DNA of 64,000 bases from Mastigias papua (lineage: Eukaryota > Cnidaria > Scyphozoa > Rhizostomeae > Mastigiidae), in NCBI GenBank assembly GCA_964019165.1, contig OZ025277.1, positions 4,898,655-4,962,654 of the forward strand. The letters run 5' to 3'. The translations under genes and the position numbers were made by a program. A model generated the notes under the pieces. That model saw only the letters and a program-made list of their open reading frames with translations, did no database searches and was not told where the DNA came from. Of this stretch, positions 22,401 to 32,929 are shown in pieces; position 1 is the first letter of the stretch, and every line of letters begins with the position of its first letter.

Positions 22401-23288
22401 ATGACTTTTTACTTTTTATTCCAATAGTTACATTCTTTATGTTTCTGTAAATGAACAAGGTCATAATGATAATACATGAAAATGTTGTACAACAAGAAGA
22501 ATATAAGTACTATGTCAAATATTCAACAACCAATAATCTTTGTCCACTCAAATGACATACTTAAGTATTACAGTAAGCTAAATTATTAGCAAAATGGTTA
22601 TCATTTTGGACATCAATTTCTCCTGTTATCAAAACTCAGAAGAGTTCTTCAGAATGAATATGCTTGCAATAGCAAAAACAAAATCAAGTGCAGCAAAAGC
22701 AGAAGCACGTCAATTAAATGCGAAGGAGTAGAACTTTGTTTCAACATAATTTGACTGACTCTCAACTTTTCCATCATATCACCATGTTGAAGGCCAATTA
22801 AATTATGCTAAAATAAAACTCTACATTGCTACACTAGTAATCAAACAGAGAATTGTCACGCATTTGCTATATGGCATAGAACCTCACAAACTAACAGGGT
22901 CATTGTACAAAGAGAAATGATAACTGATGCAATGCTTTGAGGTCATCTTCTCCAACCGATACTAATACATGATAGCAGGAGGGTTGAAATTGAATTGAGA
23001 GTATACCTAACAGCATCAAGCTGATGTTCAGCACTGTCTGAGTTCAATTTGTCGATTAATGAGCTTTCATAGTCAGTTATCTATACAAAAGGAAACAGCA
23101 CAGGAAATGTAAGGGAAGATATCAATGAAAATCGAACATCAAACTCGTACTCTAACAATAACCTAATGAGATGCGACTGGTCCTCAAAAATGCAAAGCCA
23201 GAGCTGTATTTATGCATTATGATATATGATGAAATTCAAAGTCTTTTACTGTTGTAAGTTCTCTCAACCTTACCTGAAAACACTTCAT
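10498..23288 (-). CDS. ARMC8: Armadillo repeat-containing protein 8 (CTLH/GID complex scaffold), complete, 20 coding exons
   Basis: ARMC8 (Gid5 in yeast) is an all-ARM-repeat scaffold of the CTLH E3 ubiquitin ligase. Minus-strand exons: 23274-23288, 23007-23080, 22373-22444, 21860-21942, 21294-21353, 20704-20801, 19783-19875, 19446-19602, 18713-18803, 18020-18080, 17208-17283, 16406-16536, 15729-15785, 15175-15432, 14207-14299, 13717-13790, 13043-13118, 11517-11615, 10677-10939, 10498-10546. They total 1980 nt with consistent phases: 659 residues plus stop (human about 673). Strong matches include LSLSRSVQQLRSTFQ, SVLCNLLLDFSPCKD, LRLNGAWGLM, VCLRSLRSYF and EEGALERQTKLRDLG. The start MKCFQ follows an in-frame stop upstream. 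The shortest segment relative to human is around the exon 12/13 junction, about 11 residues less; a small missed exon is possible there. The last exon (VDFLKLYMM...) is less conserved and least certain. Confidence 0.95.
14823..15110. repeat. (TGAA)n/(TGAATAAA)n microsatellite
   Basis: About 290 bp of TGAA and TAAA tetramers. The core alternates as a regular 8-bp unit TGAATAAA, flanked on both sides by plain TGAA repeats. It lies in an ARMC8 intron, about 65 bp downstream of the donor of exon 14. Both strands give long meaningless open frames (FIHSFIHSF and FIYSFIHLF types). Confidence 0.97.
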
Positions 23289-23420
23289 TTTTGCAGGGAT
23301 GGCTTGGACCTCGTCGCTACTGCCGGTCACTTTGTTGTTGTTGTTGGCTTACTCGCTTCCTCGCCGTCAGCCCCAATAGCGCACTTGAGTCCTACAAAGC
23401 CACTTGACAAAACTACAGAG

Positions 23421-23480
23421 GAATCCCGATATAATGAACTCTGAATGGAACCAGAAAATAGCTCGTTATATCGGGAGTTC
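23421..23480. repeat. Short inverted repeat with CCCGATATAA arms
   Basis: TCCCGATATAATGAACTC is followed about 20 bp later by its near reverse complement GCTCGTTATATCGGGAG. The arms differ at about two positions. It resembles the ends of a small palindromic dispersed repeat, but I cannot assign a family. Confidence 0.5.
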
Positions 23481-24079
23481 GTTAAACCGGGAGAAAATTT
23501 TTTAATAGGTTTTTTCTCAGTACATACCTCAAAAACCCTTCCGTGGGCTTGTGTAGGCTATCCCCAACTTCGGTGCACATTTTACTCAAAAAGCACAAAA
23601 CATTGTTTCATAGACAGGCAGGCACTGCACAAACACGACACACGAATCAGGGCTTTTTAACGTGCAGTTGTACACAAAATGTGCGGTTCTAAAAGCTCCC
23701 CGTGCAATTCTAGAGAGAGACCTGAGCAGCTTACATCATCTTCTTCAAGTGCAGTGTCAGAAGAGGTTGGCAGCAATGAGTTCTCTTTGTGATGCTTTTC
23801 TAAAAAGTTTTATCGTGCTGTCACAATTCGTCCACTCTACAAGTTGGTCTGTGAACAGCATTCTTCTTCTCCCAAGTGCCCTCTTTCCTACAAGTTTACA
23901 GGTAACTGCAAAGTATTCTAGTTTATCTTTCCTCATTATGTGCCCAAAAGAAAAGAAATTTGTCTTTTCGAAATGTCTGACGAGTCACAACACACGGGAT
24001 CTAATTCATTCACTTGCACAAAGCACGTGTGAACGAAAATGTAGCATCATGATTTTTATAAGAAAAGCACTTTTTTTCC

Positions 24080-25450
24080 TGAGGCTCAATTTTCTTAACT
24101 TTTCACGAATTTGAGGCTGAGATTTTCTTAACTTATGCAGGAATAAAATGGCTAAAACAGGCTACTCTGTATTTGTTGGCCACCATTAGTCTTGATTTTT
24201 TTAACGAGAGTTTGCAAAAATGAGCCAATATCAATTTCTGGCATGTAAAGAAGATAAACTGTGATTTTCTTAGCATTTTCTTGAACTTGAGCCTTGTGAT
24301 TTTCTTAGGATTTTCTTAAGATTTTGGCCATTTGAGCCTCATTTTCCTTTAAACTTTTTTCTTATAAAAAAACGTGTATTGTGCAGTTCTAAATTTTTCG
24401 TAGAAAGGTCTGACTCGAATACACAGATTAGCACCAGAAATTTATACAGATTAAGCAAAAGCAATGATTATGTTGTGTGAATATTAGAATTTTAAAGCCA
24501 TATTACCTATTGACTTTCTTAAGTCTCAAAAATTTGCCACTGAACTTTAACGTTTATGAGCAGTCCAGTGCACACTTTTTTAAGAATACCTAATTTCTCG
24601 CTGAACCTCAATATTTCTACAATTTTTTGATTTTGAGTCCAACAATATTCTTAAATTACTTGAGCACTAATTCCCATATAGACTGTATTCTTATCATGAA
24701 AAGTGTGTAACTCACAATCCTCAAAGAGTGGCTGAGTCGCATTATAGTATAATGATTCAGAGATCCGCTAAGTGAAGCTCACACTTTGTTTCGTTTTCTA
24801 AAGAAAACTTAAAAGACCACACTTTTATGAAGCTTGAGACCTTGCATTATTCTTAAATTATTCGTGAAGTTGAGCGTTTTGCAGCTTTGATATTCTTATA
24901 GATTATATTTTTAAGGAATAACGTATGCTACATTCTTAGAAAATTTATATAAAAAGGGTGTAGCTGTTTTCACTGTTTGCTTTATGAAAGAAGCATCGAA
25001 TAAGAAACTTTGCCCCTACAGCTTGAAATAGAGGGATCAAGGGACTGTCGCGGTACGTTGAAAAAATTAATGCTTAGTGCTACAAAAAGAAGATCCTGAA
25101 AATGCGCTCAACTTTCTCAAAATTTTGAAAGGACAAATAGTTTTAGGCAAAAGCTGGCAAATTTTTTACATAATAAACAGTTATATAAGAAACACTAAGC
25201 TCATATCAGGCAAAAATTAAGATACATTTAAGGTACCGGCAGGCCGAGTATCAAAAGTAAACTTGAAATTTTTTTTGCTCTAACAATTCTGTATTAAATT
25301 CGAAAATAAACATAAGTAACATAAATCCCTCAAATGTTTTTAACCAAAAATTATATTTCTGATTTCAGTTGCCTTGCTGTTATAGGAAATTTCAAGAAAT
25401 TTAAGAAACACTTAAGAAACATTTAAGGCTTGATTTTACAAGATATTAAG
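24080..25450. repeat. Region of degenerate TTCTTAA ... TTGAGCC repeats
   Basis: The motif (A/T)TTCTTAA, often followed 10-25 bp later by TTGAGCC or TGAACCT, recurs irregularly. Examples are near 24090, 24123, 24260, 24297, 24510, 24648, 24850 and 24890. The reverse form (CTTAAGAA, TTAAGAAAC) occurs near 25400-25450. A related block is at 62278-62350. The origin is unknown; see findings. Confidence 0.45.
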
Positions 25451-25760
25451 AAAGATTCAGGCCGAAAGGAGAAAGTTCGTTTCGTATTAAAAAGTGTGTA
25501 TTCGTAAACTATATTCTGAAGCGGATCAAAAGAATACAGACGGGAATCGTAACTGACAACCAACTCTTATCGCTGCCCTCTAAGAATGCGTGCAAACAGT
25601 AGTCTCAAAGAACGGTTAAAAAGAACACCTATGAAAACTAAGACTATACGGAAAAAGATTTGATTATTGTGAAAGGCTCGACCAAATAAGGATGCCAAAA
25701 AATTACAAAGTAAATTTGCCATTGATAGAAGAAGTACACGTACTATTGGAAAAGTACTTA

Positions 25761-26173
25761 GGGACCATTCAAAAATACGGCATGCTATTATGGTTTGAAA
25801 GGGGTACAGAAATTGTGGTAGATTGTATGGCCTTTCAGGGGAACGTGGTCGTTAGAGGATAGTGACGTCACTCTCCTGAAAACTTAGACCATTCTGTTTT
25901 CGCCAGTATTTTCAGAGAGATATTTTTACTTTCTTCTTTTTATGGATGAGTAAAATGAACTGTTCTATATCCCCTATATACTTTGGTAAGCCTAGCTAAC
26001 TTTAGTTCCGCCATCTATCGACCCAAGGTTGTTATGGTTGGTACAGAGAAATTTGAAAATATGACCGCAGTTCCGTAACATGAAGATTTTGCGACATTGC
26101 CCAGGAGTGGAGGGTCAGTTTTCTGGAGGCCACAACCCGTCAAAATTTGTGCGATGTATTTCTAAATGGCCCC
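25761..26173. mobile_element. MITE, PIF/Harbinger-like, 413 bp
   Basis: The left end reads GGGACCATTCAAAAATACGG. The right end read in reverse complement is GGGGCCATTTAGAAATACAT. The element is bracketed by TTA at 25758-25760 and TTA at 26174-26176. A 3-bp TTA/TWA duplication together with GGGNCC ends is typical of PIF/Harbinger elements. There is no transposase ORF, so it is non-autonomous. A further single end (GGGGCCATTCAAATTACTGG) is near 26261. Confidence 0.7.
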
Positions 26174-26531
26174 TTATAGCTCTAGGATAGGTAACAATTA
26201 GTACCCAATCATCATTTAGAAAGTTGGGGTTAGAGAAAGGGGGAGAAGAGCTTCTAGAGGGGCCATTCAAATTACTGGAAAAAAGCAAGAAAAATCAGAG
26301 AAAGTCCTGAATATTTGACAAAAACAATACAGAGAATAAAATCAATTACACTTAACTACTCTTAAATGATGAGCATACGTATAAATGACAAAACCAAATA
26401 CCACAAATTCAACAGGTTACATTTTACAAGTTCAGTTTACAACTTCTGTACTATTCTTCCTATACATACTCTCCGCACTTTCAGCACTTGTTTATATTTG
26501 TAAGTTTAGCAAATATTAAAAAGCAACCTGC

Positions 26532-26537
26532 TTTATT
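26532..26537 (-). terminator. Candidate poly(A) signal of the acylphosphatase gene
   Basis: AATAAA on the minus strand begins only 3 nt after the stop codon of the acylphosphatase gene. If used, the 3' UTR would be only about 20-35 nt. No other minus-strand AATAAA was noticed close by. Confidence 0.4.
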
Positions 26538-26540
26538 CGT

Positions 26541-28994
26541 TCAGTCCCCTTTACCACGTTTGATGGTGAATTCTCTAAAGTTCAAGTGTTGAACTTCTGC
26601 TTCATTTTTGAACTTGCAGTCTGATATTTGTGATTGTGGGCTACCTGTTGTTCTAAGCCACTTTTTCCTATGAATAATATTCAACATCAAGTGAGAAAGT
26701 ATATTCCGAAGTTTTACTATCTTTATATAGAAAACATCATATTTTAATGGAATCAGTGACAAAAAGGATAAAGCAACAATACATGTAACTTATACTTGCT
26801 GATCACAGTATAACCTTTCTCTTCTTTATTTGATTCAAAATAGTCCAGTATACAATAAGATATATGTTTCATGAATTATCTTCAGTATTGCTCAACAAAC
26901 TTGGGTGGAAAAGAATGCTATGGATATGTAAAAAGGGGTGGTTCTAGACAAATGATGCCTCATCACCAGATATTTAACAAAAGCAAAAAGTTGAACATAT
27001 GCATAGCCTATTTGACTTAATATATTCTAACAGGCTGAATATTTGTTCTGTCAAAATAACTGCAAAGGTGATCAACTGAAGATAGGCACAAAGGGCATTT
27101 AATTGGTATTTCTATTCATATACACTTGTTGCCTGCAGACAGCACTGTGTTGCAAATGTATCAAAGTCCAAAAATCTTCAAATAACTGGGGGGGGGGGTT
27201 ATCTGAGGAAGACAAAACTAGCTTTGAATAAGTAAGATTTTATATAACTGGAAGTTAGGTATTTACACAGGCTTCATATAGAAAAACCAAGTGGCATAGA
27301 AATGTCTTGGAATTAAAAGGAACTTTGAATAAGTGCCTGTTAGAATAACTGAGAGTCAATTCCATGTTATACTCTTGATGAGAGATTATTCTTCAGAGGT
27401 TAATAATCTATAAAAATAAGATTACATCTCTTCAATGTTCCTAACTTCTCCCTGTATACATCCAACAACTGTGTGCCTCTTTGTATTCATCACCCAACCA
27501 ACAAGGCCATACCGTAATGCTGTGGAGTGTGTATGCTAATTGAAAAACAATAGAAGCCCATGCAGATAAAGTTTTACAAGATGTGAAGGAAAAGTCTTAC
27601 TCTATGATAAATTAAACACAATAGCCACCCATTCTATGATAAACAAGTATCTAATTACTGTATCTCTGTATTTGAGTACATAAAAGCCAAACATAAAATC
27701 AAGATCTTACTCATGAAACAACATTACCAGCTCAGGGGGTTAAAATGGTTCTCAGGGGTCTTGTAGCAACTGGTATCTTCATTTTGCAATGAGATGGAAA
27801 TATCTGGGTTAACTAGAGAGCAATCTTTTAGCATAATTTCACTTGAAATTTAACTCAGGATTCAATGAAAGTGGCTTATAACTGGGGTAGCCAAACCATG
27901 GCTCATGGTACACATGCTGCCTACAGATACATAACTTGTGGTTCGAGAAACACATTAAAGTCAACAGATAATAAGGAAAATTTGATCAAAAATGAAAAAT
28001 GGTGTGAATTTATTATTTACAACCCTAGTATACACATATATTTATGTAAATATGATTTCAAGAATTTCCCATAGAAGTTCTCATAGTTCATTAAATTACC
28101 ATGTTGAACAATGTGGGAATATTATATATGTCAGTTTTTATCAATGCCCTGTGACTCTTAGTACTCTGAATCCTATTGTATGTGGCTCTCATACTAGAGT
28201 CGTTTGGTCAACCTTGGCTTACAATAAAATCAGCATACTATATCAAATCAGAATAATCATCTGTAGAGGGAAAATTCACCCACCTTTCTAAAGAAAACTC
28301 CTGTTTGGCATTTGGGAATAAACAGAAAGAAATACATTACTCACTAATTTGTGATCAATAAAATAGCCATACATTACTCTTAGTTGGTGGGATGAAACCA
28401 TGATGTGAAATTTAGATTATAAAAGTGTGGGTTTACACATATTCAACTGGTATGCTATACAAAAAGAAACTCTTGCATTGTGCAGAATATGAAACAGAAG
28501 TGTGACAGTAAAAAGATTCCGCTATTATTTGGAGTAACTAACTGTTTTGCGGTGCTGAGGGGGAGATTTAAATACTTTCCAATGTGTGCTATTGTATTGT
28601 ATCTATATGCTTTACACCCAATCTGGAATCGATGGGGATTACGCCACAGATATGCGGTGTACAGAAATCCTGAGCTTGTTGTACGCCGGCGTATTTTAAT
28701 AAGAAAATAGATATTATATATGCAATTAAATGTGTAATGAGTATACTGGCGTAAATGGTTTGAACATTTGGCGCAGATCTGTGGCGTACAATAGTGTTCG
28801 ATTCCAAATAGGCTTTACACAGAACACTGGGTAAATATTTAAGAACTGGTATATGGGCACGCATTCTACACCCATACTCTCTAGCTGTAGTTAACTTTAT
28901 TTGAATCAAAACATCCTATCTAATGAGGATGATTACCTTGAACCTTTCCGAAAACCTCAAAGTCAACAGATTTGAGAAATTTTGCAGCAGCCAT
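26541..28994 (-). CDS. ACYP: Acylphosphatase, complete, 4 coding exons including a 17-nt microexon
   Basis: Acylphosphatases are small cytosolic enzymes that hydrolyse acyl phosphates such as 1,3-bisphosphoglycerate. Exons on the minus strand: 28937-28994, 28284-28300 (17 nt), 27426-27535, 26541-26667. They total 312 nt: 103 residues plus stop, the usual family length. The protein has the signature VDFEVFGKVQGVFFRKHT and GLVGWVMNT. By homology the phosphate-binding and catalytic residues are Arg24 (in VFFRK) and Asn42 (in MNT). The C-terminal half has GSPQSQI and the final beta strand LNFREFTIK. All junctions are GT-AG with agreeing phases. The start ATG has GCCAAG upstream. Whether it matches the ACYP1 or ACYP2 branch cannot be decided from the sequence alone. 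Confidence 0.96.
27880..28222. mobile_element. Possible hAT-like MITE in an acylphosphatase intron
   Basis: The left end reads CTGGGGTAGCCAAACCATGG. The right end in reverse complement contains AAGCCAAGGTTGACCAAACG and then GAGAGCC. Ends of the GGGGTNGCCAA kind are common on hAT-derived MITEs. The arms match only partially and I see no clear 8-bp target duplication, so this is tentative. Confidence 0.35.
28284..28300 (-). other. ACYP: 17-nt coding microexon (exon 2) of the acylphosphatase gene
   Basis: Preceded by CCAAACAG and followed by GTGGGT on the minus strand. It supplies two bases of Gly20 and all of VFFRK, which includes the catalytic arginine. The phases before (1) and after (0) fit exons 1 and 3 exactly. 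Its length is not a multiple of three, so skipping it would destroy the frame. Confidence 0.9.
28550..28872. mobile_element. Inverted-repeat element in acylphosphatase intron 1
   Basis: The left arm contains TGGAATCGAT and TTACGCCACAGATATGCG. The right arm in reverse complement contains TGGAATCGAA and GTACGCCACAGATCTGCG, at matching distances. Arms are about 100 bp with a spacer of roughly 80-100 bp. It has no ORF. This is a foldback/MITE-type structure of unknown superfamily. Confidence 0.5.
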
Positions 28995-31900
28995 CTTGGC
29001 TCTAAATTCAGCATCGAAGTGAGACTGGTTTGATTATATATGACGTCATGCGAAAAATAAGAATGTGAACCTGCGAAAAAGAACTGCTATTAAAACAAGA
29101 TTTTGCCAGAGATTCTATCTATAGTGGCAAAGCAGCAAGGTTTATTTAACACAATTTATGATTGGTGCAAAGAAGCTTTCCAAGCATACTGCAAACAGTA
29201 CATGTTGATCATGCTACTGCTTTTAGGTTCCTAATAAACGGGAGATCGGAAATATTTCTAATACCTAATAAACGGGGGTCTTAATAACCGGGGAGGGGGG
29301 GGGGTTCGGAAATACTTCTTAGATACTATGGCAATCTATCTGTCTATTGTGCTTCTGACAAACATCAAAAGAAACATTTAATTGGTGAAAGCAGCACTAC
29401 CCCTTTGTGAAAGAAGAAATTTCTTTTCTCAAGGACAAAACCTCCAAACCATGCTTCACTCCTTGAAAGTTAACAAACCGCTTGATATTTTAACTAGGTT
29501 CCTATAAATTGTTTCATTCTCTATCCATTTAGAACAAAATCCAGTCTTTTTGCCATTCAACAGGCTTCCATCATGCTCCAATACCCTTGAAAACACAAGT
29601 GTGATTGGCAAGGCCTGTAGGGACACGAATTGTGTGTATTTGGCTAGACCAAGAATAAATAGATTTAGACTCACTAGCATTGTCTATAGCATTTCAATAC
29701 TAAACTGCTAACTATCCATTTTATGGCACTTGTTTAGTACCCCGTGATAAGGACCTGCACCCAGGCTCATTACAGAATTGTAGGTTCTTTTGTACGGGTT
29801 ATTGTTGTACAGCAAAGGACATAGATGCTGCAACAATCCAAATTTCTAGAACTCCATTTGCTACGTTGGATGAGTTGGGTCCTATAGTTTTAATGCATTC
29901 TATAATCGGCAAGCACATTTATATCATGATTTCCATACACCTCATCTATGCATGGCAGATGGGTTCAAATGTACAATGCAATGAGGCCAGAAATGTCGGG
30001 AAAATCAGAAGAGAGCTTGTGATGTACTGAATTGTAGAAAGAACAAAGCACCGAAATGCTCGCTGTCTTCATATCCAAACTTACTATTTCATGAGCATTA
30101 GTTGCAGAGAAAGTTACATCAAAATGCTGACAATCAATCGCATAGCATTTTCAGTTTTCTAGTACATAGTGGGGAAATTTCTCGAACGGTACACAAAAAT
30201 GGAGAAGAGCTGTGTGCCCACGTCTTGTAGGCACATTTGCACAGAAAGCAGCGGCTATAACATTCATTTTTGAGGTGCCCTCTTTCACTGGTGGAGGAGT
30301 TGCGCAACGGGCGAATGAACCATTCATTTACTTATTTGTTTGTGTTCTTATGTTTTGTGTAATCGCCACAGGGCAAGGTTGCTGTATAATTCCATGCTCC
30401 CTGTAGTATCATTTTTGTAGCTGTCTGCTTGTTAAATATATATGCGAATAAAAAAGCAACGCTCATTCCACATTCACAGTTTGAAATCACACTATTTTGC
30501 AGCACGCTAGAAGAACCCTAAAGCGCAGTATCCTCGCCTGGAAGAAGTTTATGAAAGGACCACAATAGCTGGTTAAACTCTTTGATTTGGCCGGTCATTA
30601 CTGGGGTGGCGTTGAACAAACTGCGGACTGCTCCCCGTAGTTAGTCTGTTAAAAATTCCCTGATAAATCGCAGTTGCGTTTAATCCCATACGCTCCTAAC
30701 AATATAGGGGGTTAAGGTAGAATATTCTAGGATTCATATTAAGGCTAAGAAGTTCCGTTTAAGGTCAGCTAGCATCTGAACAATCCAATACACTATGTGA
30801 GATTAGGTTCATCTGATGGGACATATGAGTGTCTTGGAAAAAGAGAGAATGGCTATCGTGTAGTATATTGATCTATTTGACGAAACTCACTTAAAGTTTC
30901 ACCTGGCATCAAATCTTATGAAATCTGCCTATGCAAATTTTGAACAACTATGGTTGGCATTGGAGCAACATGAGAAAATTCATACAACGGACGTGCAGAC
31001 ACTCATACAGATAGAAAACTTATCATGTAAACAGCAGAGTGAAGAGGACGCCAACAAAAATAAATCATTTTCTCCTCGATTCATTATCTGCGAACAAAAT
31101 ATAACTTTGTACACGAAAGCATGAGGTTCATAATGCGAGTCTCTCCCAGTATTTTAAGTCTTGATCTATTTGCAACGATTCATTATCGGCACCATATCTG
31201 AAAAGAATGAGAGTTCACGTTAACCGCTGCAAAAACCAAAATCTGCAAAGAAAAGATGTTATACGCTCAGCCTTGAACAAAATGAGATAGCATAATCTAT
31301 TCATTATTCGATTAACCCAGATGGAAAAAATCTAGACTAAATAGTACAATCTATATTGAACTAACCATGACAACATAATATACTCTGTATTGAATTAACC
31401 AACATACTATAATCTACTATGAACTGATAACATAATCTAGAATCACTATCGAACTAAGTACGATCGCATAATCTATGTACTGTTGAGCCAACAAAGATAG
31501 CAAAATCGACATAATGCAGTGGAAATGTACGCGTTGCAAGCATAGGTTCCAAATCTTTGATTGGCTGAGAGCTCTGGTAACATTTAAAGTTTCCATACCG
31601 TTTTAGCCAATAAGAGCGCGCCATTCTATCAAAAATGTCCTTCACAGCTAAATTTATGCCCATTCTAGTGATTTTTACTACCCCTCAAAGTACTCATTTT
31701 CAAAAGAAGATTTAGAATATGTCAAAGTACATTTTACACCTGGTTTTCTATGGGGGGAGGGGAGGAGGTAGTAAAAATCGCCAAAATGGAAAGTGTGACC
31801 AGAGCTCTCAGCCAATCAAAGGCTTGGAACCTATATTCACGTTGCGTAGATGAACCATTGGTGATTCTGTCCCAACATCTACTTGTATGCATAAGCCGGA

Positions 31901-32929
31901 CCTTGTCAATGCAGACGACTCTGTTGTTGTGTTGTCAATTTCCCTGTCATAAATAACTGCTCATCTTCGAAAACTGTATAAGTACTGATTATTCTATCCT
32001 GTAATGTTAGCTAAAAACCACGTGTTGCAATGTAAAGTCTACAGATGTTCTCGCACGCTTCTACTAATACACTCTACATAACAGGTTCACTCATCAAATT
32101 GAAAACCTACCTACAGCATTTCAAAGAAGATAAGACATAGGGTGCAAGAATCAGGAGCTATACATAAAATCTGCAATTGAATTAGCAGCAGTAGTCTTTC
32201 AGCGGATATTGCAAACTATTTTATAAGGCTTTGAATTAATCACAAGTTATAAATATTAAACATAATATACTAAACTTATTAAACCAACGTAAGTCAATAC
32301 TTGTGTTAATTAACCATACTTCAGTTACTCCATCTCTGCTTTAATAAAGCTCTTATTATATTCATAATTACTTCAAACAGTTGAGCAATCTATGAATCTT
32401 GAAGAGAGTGGATTTTTCGATATATTCTTTTGAATTTGCTAAACTCAAGACGATCGCTTATTAGTCAAACCAGCACAGATCTATAATAATCACAAGTCGA
32501 AACCTAGGCGTTTCGGTCTGGTGACAAAATGCAGTGAAACCCCAAACGGACTTCATGAATCGCTCTCGACGATAACTTCTCCGTAAGTTATAAGTATATC
32601 AACGAAATGTAAGAAAAATCACATCACTGTCGCGTCGCTCACATGGAAATTGAATATCGCAATAAAACAGACAAAAATACAATATCATAGAGCAAAAGAA
32701 CATGTGTTCAACGAAAACGCATGCAAGTGACAAAACAAGTCAGTACTAGCAACATGGATACATTTGACTCAACTAAGCGCAATAATAATACAACTATTGC
32801 TAAGGCTTATTCAAAACAATGAAAATCCTGTGCGAGAAGCAAAATAATCCGTAGCAACTGTTTATCTAGGTTTGGTCGCGCAGCTCTGTAGATAGAGCAT
32901 AGAAACTTGCTACCAATGTCTGGCAACTA
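28995..32929. other. Intergenic region between acylphosphatase (5' side) and EIF3K (3' side)
   Basis: About 3.9 kb with no gene recognised. It should include the acylphosphatase promoter just right of 28994 and the EIF3K 3' UTR just left of 32930. It also holds a G-rich AATAAACGGG repeat near 29230-29310 and a 321-bp long-arm MITE at 31528-31848. Small plus-strand ORFs at 30212-30406 and 30918-31124 have no recognisable similarity. Confidence 0.55.
31528..31848. mobile_element. Long-arm MITE (family with GATTGG...GAGAGCTCTG arms), copy 1
   Basis: The left arm runs from TACGCGTTGC through ATAGGTTCCAA to TTTGATTGGCTGAGAGCTCT. The right arm is its near reverse complement (AGAGCTCTCAGCCAATCAAA, GGTTCC-type motif, GTTGCGTA). 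A second inner inverted pair is TGATTTTTACTACC near 31668 and GGTAGTAAAAATCGCC near 31768. There is no ORF. The arm core recurs in the copy at 60272-60448. Confidence 0.65.

Larger units (their letters stand above)
23289..26531. other. Intergenic region between ARMC8 (5' side) and the acylphosphatase gene (3' side)
   Basis: The first few hundred bases should hold the ARMC8 promoter and 5' UTR, including an AAC/GTT triplet stretch near 23335. The rest is repeat-derived: a short inverted repeat near 23421-23480, a region dense in a degenerate TTCTTAA motif (24080-25450), and a Harbinger-like MITE (25761-26173). No gene was recognised; ORFs such as 23662-24114 (plus) look like chance frames. Confidence 0.6.

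Noticed and set aside
23662..24114. 150-codon plus-strand ORF
   Set aside because: No known motif, and its end runs into the TTCTTAA repeat region; looks like a chance frame upstream of ARMC8.
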